Shown: one piece after another, positions 1 through 6,064 of the stretch
Numbering within the stretch: position 1 is the first letter of the stretch
Layout: the number at the start of each line of letters is the position of its first letter
Origin: Saprospiraceae bacterium
GTDB taxonomy: Bacteria > Bacteroidota > Bacteroidia > Chitinophagales > Saprospiraceae
Reading direction: 5' to 3'
DNA: 6,934 nt
NCBI GenBank assembly: GCA_020436865.1
Contig: JAGQXA010000030.1
Coordinates: 1-6,934, forward strand
The notes under the pieces: model-generated
What the model saw: only the letters and a program-made list of their open reading frames with translations
What the model was told of the DNA's origin: nothing
Databases searched by the model: none
Translations under genes and position numbers: made by a program

Positions 1-1
1 T

Positions 2-76
2 GGTTGATCGGTTGATTGGTTTATTAGTTAATTGGGGAACCCCCAATAAACCAATTACCTAATTCCCCAATACCCC
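2..76. repeat. Degenerate 8-bp tandem repeat in two inverted arms
   Basis: Read left to right, the first arm is a run of 8-base units: GGTTGATC (2-9), GGTTGATT (10-17), GGTTTATT (18-25), AGTTAATT (26-33). After a short GGGGAAC turn, the same kind of unit continues in reverse-complement orientation: AATAAACC (45-52), AATTACCT (53-60), AATTCCCC (61-68), AATACCCC (69-76). The block therefore reads as a degenerate octamer repeat folded back on itself, and it may continue beyond the left edge. It lies immediately 3' of proS and codes for nothing I can recognise. The periodicity and the inverted arrangement are visible directly; any function is inference. Confidence 0.7.
15..55 (-). terminator. Possible terminator hairpin downstream of proS
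   Basis: Bases 15-25 (ATTGGTTTATT) pair perfectly with 45-55 (AATAAACCAAT). Inside, GGGG (34-37) pairs with CCCC (41-44) around a 3-base loop, leaving one 8-base repeat unit (26-33) bulged. Alternatively, 31-37 pairs with 41-47 as a compact 7-bp hairpin. It begins about 24 bases past the proS stop on the minus strand, a suitable place for transcript termination. There is no clean U-tract after it, so it could equally be a 3'-end stabiliser or only a by-product of the repeat. Confidence 0.4.
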
Positions 77-78
77 CC

Positions 79-1545
79 CTAGTAGGCTCTCGCAAACACC
101 ACCCGTTGCTTCGAAGGTTTCCCGCTCAGCACGCACTTCCCGGCTTCTTCCTCTCCGTCGATCGGAATGCAGCGGATCGTCGCTTTGGTCAGCTCCTTGA
201 TCTGCAGTTCGGTTTCGGTGGTGCCGTCCCAATGGGCTTCGACAAAGCCTCCCTTGCCGTCGAGCACTTCGTTAAACTCCTCGAAGGAGTCGACGCGGGT
301 CGTATGCTCCGTACGATAGTCGTAAGCACGCTGGTACAGGTTTTGCTGGATTTCGGCCAACAGCTTTTCCACGTAGTCGGCTACGCCGTCGAGCGGCACC
401 GAGCTCTTTTCCTTGGTGTCGCGGCGGGCCACTTCGACCTGCCCGTTCTCGATGTCGCGCTGACCTAAGCCGAGGCGCACGGGGATGCCCTTTAGCTCGT
501 ATTCAGCGAATTTGAAGCCGGGTCGCTTGGTCATGTCGCGATCATACTGCACGGAAATGCCTTTGTCGCGCAATGCCCTCATGATCTTCTCGGCCACCTC
601 GCCGATCACTTCGTTGGGTTTCGGGATCGGTACGATGACGACCTGCATCGGTGCGAGTTTCGGCGGAATGATCAGGCCGTCGTCGTCGGAATGGGTCATG
701 ACCAAACCGCCCATCAGACGGGTAGATACCCCCCAGGAAGTGGCCCAAACGAACTCCTCTTCGTTATTCTCGTTCTGGAATTTCACCTCGAAGGCCTTGG
801 CAAAGTTCTGCCCAAGGAAATGGGAAGTGCCCGCTTGCAGGGCTTTGCCGTCTTGCATGAGCGCTTCGATGCAGTAGGTATCCTCGGCGCCGGCAAAGCG
901 TTCGTTGATGGTTTTTACGCCCTTAAGTACGGGCATGGCCATGTACTCTTCGGCAAATCGGGCGTAAATATCGAGGATCTTCAAGGTTTCCTCCACCGCC
1001 TCGGCTTTGGTGGCGTGAGCCGTATGCCCCTCCTGCCAAAGAAATTCGGCCGTGCGCAGGAACAGACGCGTCCGCATCTCCCAGCGGACCACGTTGGCCC
1101 ATTGGTTGATCAGCAGCGGAAGATCGCGGTACGAATTGATCCAATCGCGATAGGTATTCCAGATGATCGTCTCGGAAGTCGGCCGCACGATCAGTTCTTC
1201 TTCGAGCTTGGCCTCGGGATCGACGACCACCCCATTGCCATTAGGATCGTTCATCAAGCGATGGTGGGTCACCACGGCACACTCCTTGGCAAAACCTTCG
1301 ACGTGCTCCGCCTCCTTGCTTAAAAAACTCTTCGGAATAAAGAGCGGGAAATAAGCGTTTACATGCCCGGTTTCCTTGAACATGCGATCGAGCTGATCGC
1401 GCATATTCTCCCAGATCGCAAAGCCGTGCGGCTTGATGACCATGCAGCCGCGCACGGCCGAATTATCGGCCAGGCCGGCCTTTTTTACGATATCGATGTA
1501 CCATTGAGAGTAGTCGTCCGCACGGGCGGTAATTTCCTTTGCCAT
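79..1545 (-). CDS. proS: Proline--tRNA ligase, archaeal/eukaryotic type (ProS type 3)
   Basis: This cytoplasmic class II aminoacyl-tRNA synthetase charges tRNA(Pro) with proline using ATP. The 488-residue length is normal for the short type 3 enzyme, which lacks the editing insertion of the long bacterial type. Visible landmarks are motif 1 around residues 37-71, the proline/ATP loop RPTSE (121-125), motif 2 with RWEMRTR (154-160) and FLWQEGHTAH (168-177), GTSHFLGQNF (239-248), and motif 3 with the arginine of STRLMGG (276). The anticodon-binding domain spans roughly 300-395. The C-terminal domain ends in ARAY, and the terminal Tyr is a family hallmark. The ATG start gives the usual N-terminus (MAKEITARADDYSQWY). 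Of the four cysteines that hold zinc in some relatives only C471 remains; D440, T445 and S474 occupy the other positions. The gene is divergent from the secreted-protein gene at 1835 and probably uses a promoter near 1712-1719. Confidence 0.97.
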   Translation of the reverse strand: MAKEITARADDYSQWYIDIVKKAGLADNSAVRGCMVIKPHGFAIWENMRDQLDRMFKETGHVNAYFPLFIPKSFLSKEAEHVEGFAKECAVVTHHRLMNDPNGNGVVVDPEAKLEEELIVRPTSETIIWNTYRDWINSYRDLPLLINQWANVVRWEMRTRLFLRTAEFLWQEGHTAHATKAEAVEETLKILDIYARFAEEYMAMPVLKGVKTINERFAGAEDTYCIEALMQDGKALQAGTSHFLGQNFAKAFEVKFQNENNEEEFVWATSWGVSTRLMGGLVMTHSDDDGLIIPPKLAPMQVVIVPIPKPNEVIGEVAEKIMRALRDKGISVQYDRDMTKRPGFKFAEYELKGIPVRLGLGQRDIENGQVEVARRDTKEKSSVPLDGVADYVEKLLAEIQQNLYQRAYDYRTEHTTRVDSFEEFNEVLDGKGGFVEAHWDGTTETELQIKELTKATIRCIPIDGEEEAGKCVLSGKPSKQRVVFARAY

Positions 1546-1613
1546 CGTCTTAGAGCTTCTTAACAGTCTTTTAATCAGGCCTTAACGAAAATCAGGGAAC
1601 TCCTTGGAGATCT

Positions 1614-1704
1614 GCCTGTTATAAGAGTAGGAGGCCGGTCGGAAGATTGGAAATTCACAGAACCTGACCTACCGGAATCCATGAATTAAAGGCGGATAAC
1701 AGGC
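1614..1704 (-). other. Possible folded leader of proS
   Basis: GCCTGTTAT (1614-1622) is the exact reverse complement of ATAACAGGC (1696-1704). Nested inside, CCGGT (1635-1639) can pair with ACCGG (1671-1675). If proS is transcribed from the -7 candidate at 1712-1719, the whole element would sit in its 5' leader, about 70 bases before the start codon, as a long closed stem-loop. The pairings are seen; a regulatory role is inference, and the 73-base spacing means the outer pair could be chance or a protein-binding site. Confidence 0.3.
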
Positions 1705-1711
1705 TGGTTAA

Positions 1712-1719
1712 CAAATTTA
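1712..1719 (-). promoter_or_regulatory. Candidate -7 element for proS
   Basis: On the minus strand this reads TAAATTTG, a perfect match to the TAnnTTTG consensus of the Bacteroidota primary sigma factor. It would give a leader of about 160 bases for proS. No clear -33 TTG lies at the expected distance. A second match, TACATTTG, is on the same strand at 1768-1775, so the actual start site is uncertain. Confidence 0.4.
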
Positions 1720-1739
1720 ACAGCCTTAAAATTCCACTT

Positions 1740-1747
1740 TAAATTTG
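1740..1747 (+). promoter_or_regulatory. Candidate -7 element for the secreted-protein gene
   Basis: TAAATTTG matches the Bacteroidota TAnnTTTG consensus exactly and would start transcription near 1754, about 80 bases before the ATG at 1835. A convincing -33 TTG is not visible. Together with the minus-strand element at 1712-1719 it forms a 9-bp inverted repeat (CAAATTTAA at 1712-1720, TTAAATTTG at 1739-1747), so both divergent promoters may share one symmetric site. Confidence 0.4.
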
Positions 1748-1782
1748 CCTTAACAGAAAAATCGGCACAAATGTAATAAATT

Positions 1783-1797
1783 CGGGTTTGTAACCCG
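1783..1797 (+). other. Small hairpin in the 5' leader of the secreted-protein gene
   Basis: CGGGTT (1783-1788) and AACCCG (1792-1797) form a perfect 6-bp stem with a 3-base loop (TGT), ending 37 bases before the ATG at 1835. It could protect the 5' end or tune translation; it is short enough that chance cannot be excluded. Confidence 0.35.
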
Positions 1798-1834
1798 TAT
1801 GAGAGTCACGGTAATTACGCAAAAAGAAACTCCT

Positions 1835-3124
1835 ATGAAAAATAATCTGATCCGCGCATGTCTGTTTGCCTTACTGGCCGTGGGCATGTCCACCACCGCT
1901 TGGGCGCAGTATGACGATCTGTACTACGACCCCAATCAGGATAGTGATTACTACAACAGCACGTCGAATACCTATTCGAACGACTACGGTAATGATTACG
2001 ATTCCTATTCCGGGAACGACTATGATTACGACGACGACGGCTACGAGTACTTCGATGAGTACGACTACTACTACTCGTCGCGGATCCGCCGTTTCCACCG
2101 GCCGTATTACGGCTTCAACTACTACGACCCGGTCTACGTCGACATGTTCTACTACGATCCCTTCTTCAATCCGGGGATGACGGTACTGATCTACGACGAC
2201 TACTGGTCCTATCGCAGCTGGAGTCGCTGGAACCGCTGGAATCGCTGGAGCTACGGCCCGGGCTGGAACGTTTCTTTCGGCTGGGGATCTCCGGGCTTCG
2301 GTTTTGGCTGGGGATACAACAACTACAACTCCTGGTACAATCCGTGGTATAACTCCTACTACGATCCGTACTGGGGCTCGAACTACTATTCCTCTTTCTA
2401 TTGCCCGCCTTCCTGGGGTAACGGCTACGTGTACAACACGGTCAATAACAACAACTATTACTACGGCGCCCGCCGCACCGGCACGAGTAAAGTGCCCCGT
2501 GAAACGGTTCGCCCCTCGACCATTCCGAACAATGGCGTTCGCCCGGCCGATACCAAGGATGGCAACGTACTCGGACGGAATCCGCGCACGGACACCGAAC
2601 TGGCCGACCCGCGCGCTCCCAAGCAAGATCGTATCAATGTGAGCCCGACCGATCAACCCACGAGAACGACGCAACCGAACAACCGGCAACCGGCCGACCT
2701 CGGACGCGATCCGTTCGCGGAACCCGATCGCAGCCGGCAACCGAATACGCGAACGCAACCGGAGCAGGATCGCACGGCTCCGACCCGCGACCGGAACGTA
2801 GATCGCAATCCGTCGCCCAATCGCGATTACTTCAACCGCAACGATCGCAGTCGTCCCAACACCAACAACCGCGGGAATTCAGGCATCGACCGGAGTAACA
2901 ACCGTTCGAACAACAGCCCGAGCCGGAACTACGATTCGAACCGGTCGAACAACGATCGCGGCAGCAGTTCCAACCGGAGCTACAATAACTCCAGCCGGAG
3001 CAATAGCAGTCGCTCCTCCGGAAGTATGCGCAGCAACAACAGCAATCGCAGTTCTTCCGGAAGTAGCCGGAACAACAGCAGCCGCTCCTCGAACCGGTCG
3101 AACAACGATCGCCGCGGCAACTAG
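1835..3124 (+). CDS. Secreted low-complexity Tyr/Asp- and Asn/Ser/Arg-rich protein of unknown function
   Basis: The protein has 429 residues. An in-frame ATG at 1799 is rejected because the 1835 start puts a clean signal peptide first (residues 1-24, cleavage after AWA) and follows an A-rich stretch typical of Bacteroidota leaders. The mature protein has blocks of biased composition. Residues 26-80 have about 17 acidic residues, about 17 Tyr and no Lys or Arg. Residues 91-210 are Tyr/Trp/Gly/Asn/Phe-rich, with SRWNRWNRW at 130-138 and repeated YYDP. Residues 211-330 are rich in Pro, Arg, Asp and Thr. Residues 331-429 are almost only Asn, Ser and Arg, about 19 Arg with no Lys or Glu. The chain thus runs from acidic to strongly basic. 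No catalytic motif, lipobox or C-terminal sorting domain is visible, and only one Cys (190) lies outside the signal peptide. Similar exported proteins, sometimes misnamed 'vitellogenin-like', occur in Bacteroidota as I recall. A matrix, adhesive or surface-coating role is a guess. Confidence 0.85.
   Translation: MKNNLIRACLFALLAVGMSTTAWAQYDDLYYDPNQDSDYYNSTSNTYSNDYGNDYDSYSGNDYDYDDDGYEYFDEYDYYYSSRIRRFHRPYYGFNYYDPVYVDMFYYDPFFNPGMTVLIYDDYWSYRSWSRWNRWNRWSYGPGWNVSFGWGSPGFGFGWGYNNYNSWYNPWYNSYYDPYWGSNYYSSFYCPPSWGNGYVYNTVNNNNYYYGARRTGTSKVPRETVRPSTIPNNGVRPADTKDGNVLGRNPRTDTELADPRAPKQDRINVSPTDQPTRTTQPNNRQPADLGRDPFAEPDRSRQPNTRTQPEQDRTAPTRDRNVDRNPSPNRDYFNRNDRSRPNTNNRGNSGIDRSNNRSNNSPSRNYDSNRSNNDRGSSSNRSYNNSSRSNSSRSSGSMRSNNSNRSSSGSSRNNSSRSSNRSNNDRRGN
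2213..2248 (+). repeat. 9-bp tandem repeat encoding RSW/SRW/NRW/NRW
   Basis: Three 9-base units end in CGCTGG (agtcgctgg 2222-2230, aaccgctgg 2231-2239, aatcgctgg 2240-2248), preceded by a diverged fourth (cgcagctgg 2213-2221). They are in frame and encode the Arg/Trp run at residues 127-138 of the secreted protein, suggesting local growth by unit duplication. Confidence 0.7.
2936..2959 (+). repeat. 24-bp direct repeat, copy 1
   Basis: This 24-base segment, containing ACCGGT and CGATCG palindromes, occurs again base for base at 3089-3112. Both copies are in the same frame and encode the same SNRSNNDR-type stretch near the C-terminus of the secreted protein. Identity at synonymous positions points to recent duplication or gene conversion rather than protein-level selection alone. 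Confidence 0.8.
3089..3112 (+). repeat. 24-bp direct repeat, copy 2
   Basis: This is the exact second copy of the segment at 2936-2959. The copies are 153 bases apart, a whole number of codons (51), so recombination between them would delete or add 51 residues without changing the reading frame. Confidence 0.8.
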
Positions 3125-3165
3125 GCTAACCACGAAATCACCGACCATTAACTAGGGGTTTCAAC

Positions 3166-3210
3166 AGAAAAGTGGGTGGATAGAGCAATGTGTTCACCCA
3201 CTTTTCTTTT
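3166..3210 (+). terminator. Intrinsic terminator of the secreted-protein gene
   Basis: Bases 3166-3182 pair with 3191-3207 in a 17-bp stem with only two G-T wobbles, the core being GTGGGTG with CACCCAC, closed by an 8-base loop (GAGCAATG). The descending arm runs into CTTTTCTTTT, giving a T-rich tail. It starts 42 bases after the stop codon at 3124 and ends 62 bases before the next start, so it should insulate the downstream outer membrane protein gene. The A-rich ascending arm could allow some termination in the opposite direction too. Confidence 0.88.
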
Positions 3211-3272
3211 GCCGCCTCCCGATGCAGCGCACCATTCCATCACCATTCTAACCATCAAAAATCCCTGCGCAA

Positions 3273-4742
3273 ATGAAACTTTTGACATCGCTGACGGTCA
3301 CACTCGCCATTTCTTTTGGCCTTTCCGCCCAAACCGCTTTCGATATTCTCCGCTTCTCCCAGTTCGACGTCGGCGGCACCGCCCGCACGGTCGGTATCGG
3401 TGGCGGGATCGGAGCTTTGGGCGCCGACTTTTCCGTCTTGAGCACCAACCCGGCCGGCCTGGCCGCTTTCCGGCGTTCCGAATTGACGCTAACCCCTACC
3501 CTGTACACTTCCCGGGTGACCTCTACCCTCGACGGAGCCGCCACAAACCTGGGGTTCAACGAAGAACGATCGAATTTCAATTTCAATAACCTCGGCCTCG
3601 TGCTAGCCCACCGCCCGACCGGCTCCAAATGGAGCACGGTCAACTTCGGCATCGGCATGAACCGACTGGCCAACTTCTACGAAACCTTTTCCTATAGCGG
3701 AACGTCGACCGGTTCGATCACCGATCGCTTCGTCGAACTGGCCGACGGCTTCACGGCCGACGAACTCGACAACTTCGAGGCAGGGATCGCCTACGAAGTG
3801 GGGGCGATCTTCAATCCGGATTCCGATCCCACCTTTTACAACAATGACTTTCTCCCGGGAGAACAGGTCGACAAGGCCCAGATCGTGCGCACCGAAGGAT
3901 CGATCAACGAATTGCTGTTCTCCTTCGCCGGCAACTACGAGGAAAAGCTCATGCTGGGCCTGACCATGGGCGTGCCCTTCCTTGACTTCAACGAGGTCAA
4001 GACCTACACCGAGACGGACGACGAAAACCGAAACCCGATATTCAACGAACTGACCTTCGAAGAATACCTCAACATCTCCGGCACCGGGATCAACCTCAAA
4101 ATGGGCTTCATTTACCGCCCCATCCAGGAGTTTCGCATTGGCGCCGCCGTGCACACTCCCACGGCCTTCAATCTGGAAGATAACTACAGCACGGAGATCG
4201 CGTACGACTTTACTCTCGGTGGAGACCAATACTTCGAGAGCCAGTCGCCGAACGGCCTGTTCGACTACAAGATCAAAACTCCCTGGCGAGTGATCGGAAG
4301 CGCCGCCTTTCTTTACCAAAAACTCGGCTTCCTGACCGCCGAGGTCGAATGGGTCGACTATAGTTCGGCCACCTTCAACTTCAACAACACGACCAGCGCA
4401 GAGGACAAGGCCTACGAACGCGATCTGAACAACGAGGTTGTCGATCAATTTCAACCGGCTGTGAATATCCGTCTGGGCGGGGAATTGACGTACGACATCT
4501 TCCGCTTCCGGGCCGGATACAACATCTATAACAGTCCGGTGAAGAACGACGACGTATCGCATGATGCCTTCAGCTTCGGCTTCGGCATCCGCGAAAAGAG
4601 CTTTTTCATCGACCTGGCCTATAAGCAAACCAATCTGGCCGAAACCTATTTCCCGTACTTTACCGCCGCGGCCGCACAGCCGGAGGTGGCCAACGAGGTG
4701 AAAACCCAGCGATTCCTGGCCACCTTTGGATTTAAGTTCTAG
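3273..4742 (+). CDS. FadL/OmpP1-like outer membrane beta-barrel protein
   Basis: The protein has 489 residues. Residues 1-19 form a signal peptide (MKLLTSLTVTLAISFGLSA), which supports the ATG start. The N-terminal part of the mature protein carries GGTARTVGIGGGIGALGADFS followed by STNPAGLA (57-64), the pattern seen near the start of FadL/TodX-like outer membrane transporters in Bacteroidota. The rest alternates polar and hydrophobic residues in beta-strand fashion, with acidic loops, for example TETDDENRN (246-254). TPWRVIGSAAFLY (336-348) is followed by more strands. The chain ends in GFKF, a terminal Phe suited to recognition by the BAM complex. Such proteins usually pass hydrophobic molecules through the outer membrane; this one's substrate cannot be read from the sequence. 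A terminator lies just upstream, so it probably has its own promoter within 3211-3272, though I saw no clear TAnnTTTG match there. Homologues are sometimes labelled hemin receptor or PorV-like. Confidence 0.85.
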   Translation: MKLLTSLTVTLAISFGLSAQTAFDILRFSQFDVGGTARTVGIGGGIGALGADFSVLSTNPAGLAAFRRSELTLTPTLYTSRVTSTLDGAATNLGFNEERSNFNFNNLGLVLAHRPTGSKWSTVNFGIGMNRLANFYETFSYSGTSTGSITDRFVELADGFTADELDNFEAGIAYEVGAIFNPDSDPTFYNNDFLPGEQVDKAQIVRTEGSINELLFSFAGNYEEKLMLGLTMGVPFLDFNEVKTYTETDDENRNPIFNELTFEEYLNISGTGINLKMGFIYRPIQEFRIGAAVHTPTAFNLEDNYSTEIAYDFTLGGDQYFESQSPNGLFDYKIKTPWRVIGSAAFLYQKLGFLTAEVEWVDYSSATFNFNNTTSAEDKAYERDLNNEVVDQFQPAVNIRLGGELTYDIFRFRAGYNIYNSPVKNDDVSHDAFSFGFGIREKSFFIDLAYKQTNLAETYFPYFTAAAAQPEVANEVKTQRFLATFGFKF

Positions 4743-4754
4743 TTCCGGTTGAAC

Positions 4755-4798
4755 TGTGGTCTATGCGATATTGTTTCTCTCACATCGCATAGGCCACA
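4755..4798 (+). other. Strong 15-bp hairpin between the barrel gene and the hydrolase gene
   Basis: Bases 4755-4769 (TGTGGTCTATGCGAT) pair with 4784-4798 (ATCGCATAGGCCACA). All 15 positions pair, one as a T-G wobble, around a 14-base pyrimidine-rich loop. It begins 13 bases after the stop of the outer membrane protein gene and ends 17 bases before the ATG at 4816. No T-tract follows, so it is not a classic terminator; RNA processing, 3'-end protection, translational control of the downstream gene, or binding of a dimeric regulator are all possible. Confidence 0.75.
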
Positions 4799-4815
4799 TC
4801 TCACACCCGGAACAC

Positions 4816-6036
4816 ATGGATTCCTTAACGCAGATCACCCTGGGAGCCGCCGTAGGCGAAGCCGTACTGGGCCGCAAGGCCGGCAATCGCGCCATGCTTT
4901 GGGGCGCTGTCGGCGGTACCATTCCCGACCTCGACGTATTCGCCAACTTCGTCACCGACGAAATGACTGCCCTGGCTTTCCACCGGGGCATTTCTCATTC
5001 CTTCTTTTTTGCTGTGCTTGCCCCTTTTGCCTTCGGCTGGCTGACCCACCGGCTGTACCAAAGCGGATTGTATCAGCGCACCGGGTACCGCGTCGGGGCT
5101 TCGGTGATCGTCATCGGGTTTGTCCTGGGCTTCGTCAATCTCGTGCCCTATCTGATCACGCAAAATTTCAGCCTACCGGTACTCGTCTGGACCCTGGGCA
5201 TCGGCGCTTTCTTCCTGCTACTCCTGTGGTTGTTCTACTGGCGAAAACCCGCCAGGGAAGTGCATACGAGCTACCGCGACTGGGTGCTGCTTTGGTTTTG
5301 GGCCATTTTCACCCACCCTCTGCTCGATGCCTGTACGCCTTACGGCACCCAATTGTTCCAACCTTTCTGGGACTATCGGGTGGCATTCAACACCATTGCG
5401 GTAGTAGATCCTATCTATACCCTACCTTTTCTGCTATGCTTATTGATAGCCATGCGGTTTACGCGCGAGCATCCGCGGCGGCGCTGGTTCAATTGGCTGG
5501 GCATTTCGCTGAGTTCGGCCTATCTGGTCTTTACTTTCTATCACAAGATGCGGATCGATAGCATCTTCGAAAGATCCCTGCAAGAACAGGGTATTACCTA
5601 TCACCGCTATACCACCTCCCCAACCATTTTCAATAACGTGCTTTGGCAGGGAACGGCCGAGGGCGACACCGCCTATTACCACGGAATGTACTCCTTCTTC
5701 GATCCGGAAGAGCGGGTCACCTCCTTCGCGACCCTTCCCAAGAACCACGACCTGCTCGAAGGGCTGGAGAACGAACGCGATCTGCGCATCCTGCGCTGGT
5801 TTTCAAAGGACTACTACAATGTATTGCGTCGCCCCGACGGTACTCTGCAACTCAACGATCTGCGGTACGGCTCAGGCGACGGCACCTTCGACGAACCTTC
5901 CGATTACATTTTCCGCTTTACGCTGGAAGAAAAGAACGGCCGGTGGGTCGCTCGTCAAACCCGCGAAGACGCACGCGTCGACAGCGGCGCCTTCCGGCAA
6001 CTGTGGGATCGCATGATGGGGAAGGTGGAACAATGA
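4816..6036 (+). CDS. Membrane-bound predicted metal-dependent hydrolase (YdjM/DUF457-like)
   Basis: The protein has 406 residues. The ATG at 4816 is chosen over the in-frame GTG at 4756 because MDSLTQITLGAAVGEAVLG is the usual start of this family and the longer form would translate the upstream hairpin. Conserved polar residues sit at membrane edges: PDLD (37-40), HRGISHS (56-62), THPLLD (166-171) and VDPIYT (197-202). The His and Asp residues are the presumed metal ligands. Hydrophobic segments lie near 61-77, 93-110, 112-141, 150-166, 194-213 and 222-240, so the first 240 residues form an inner-membrane domain. Residues 241-406 are a polar domain, probably soluble. The substrate is unknown; E. 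coli YdjM is an SOS-regulated member, but I see no LexA-like box here. It may be expressed with the outer membrane protein gene 73 bases upstream, subject to the intervening hairpin. Its 3' end converges on dapA with 28 bases between them. Confidence 0.88.
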   Translation: MDSLTQITLGAAVGEAVLGRKAGNRAMLWGAVGGTIPDLDVFANFVTDEMTALAFHRGISHSFFFAVLAPFAFGWLTHRLYQSGLYQRTGYRVGASVIVIGFVLGFVNLVPYLITQNFSLPVLVWTLGIGAFFLLLLWLFYWRKPAREVHTSYRDWVLLWFWAIFTHPLLDACTPYGTQLFQPFWDYRVAFNTIAVVDPIYTLPFLLCLLIAMRFTREHPRRRWFNWLGISLSSAYLVFTFYHKMRIDSIFERSLQEQGITYHRYTTSPTIFNNVLWQGTAEGDTAYYHGMYSFFDPEERVTSFATLPKNHDLLEGLENERDLRILRWFSKDYYNVLRRPDGTLQLNDLRYGSGDGTFDEPSDYIFRFTLEEKNGRWVARQTREDARVDSGAFRQLWDRMMGKVEQ

Positions 6037-6064
6037 AGAAAAGAGGAACTTCGCCGGGTGGGGA

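Larger units (their letters stand above)
1546..1834. other. Divergent AT-rich intergenic spacer
   Basis: This 289-base spacer lies between proS (leftward) and the secreted-protein gene (rightward), and no ORF in it looks real. It holds candidate -7 elements for both directions, a 9-bp inverted repeat that could fold the proS leader, a small hairpin in the rightward leader, and recurring short words. GCCTTAA occurs at 1579, 1723 and 1747; TTAACAG occurs at 1560, 1717 and 1750. I found no tRNA. I also see no T-box: its conserved AGGGTGGNACCGCG-like sequence is absent, although this is the leader of an aminoacyl-tRNA synthetase gene. Confidence 0.7.

Noticed and set aside
73..79. Run of seven C (G7 on the proS strand) at the stop codon
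   Set aside because: Slippage there would fall at or after the TAG stop and would not change the protein; it reads as part of the GC-rich end of the repeat block.
691..1323. 210-codon plus-strand open frame inside proS
   Set aside because: It overlaps the unmistakable synthetase on the other strand and has no independent support.
1546..1834. T-box riboswitch or tRNA gene in the proS leader
   Set aside because: Neither the T-box consensus nor a cloverleaf with a TTCGA-type arm and acceptor stem could be found.
1871..2758. Long minus-strand open frame, very Val/Ile-rich
   Set aside because: It is antisense to the secreted-protein gene. The Val/Ile runs are the mirror of repeated TAC/GAC/AAC codons and no domain or leader supports it.
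3603..4628. 341-codon minus-strand open frame opposite the outer membrane protein gene
   Set aside because: The sense frame has a signal peptide, barrel pattern and terminal Phe; the antisense frame has no recognisable motif and is a by-product of GC-rich codon use.
4756..4815. GTG-initiated 20-residue extension of the hydrolase
   Set aside because: It would translate the hairpin, and the family normally begins at MDSLTQ, encoded from 4816.
4749..5561. 270-codon plus-strand frame overlapping the hydrolase gene
   Set aside because: It is out of frame with the conserved hydrolase motifs, and its Arg/Pro-rich translation is typical of a shifted GC-rich reading.
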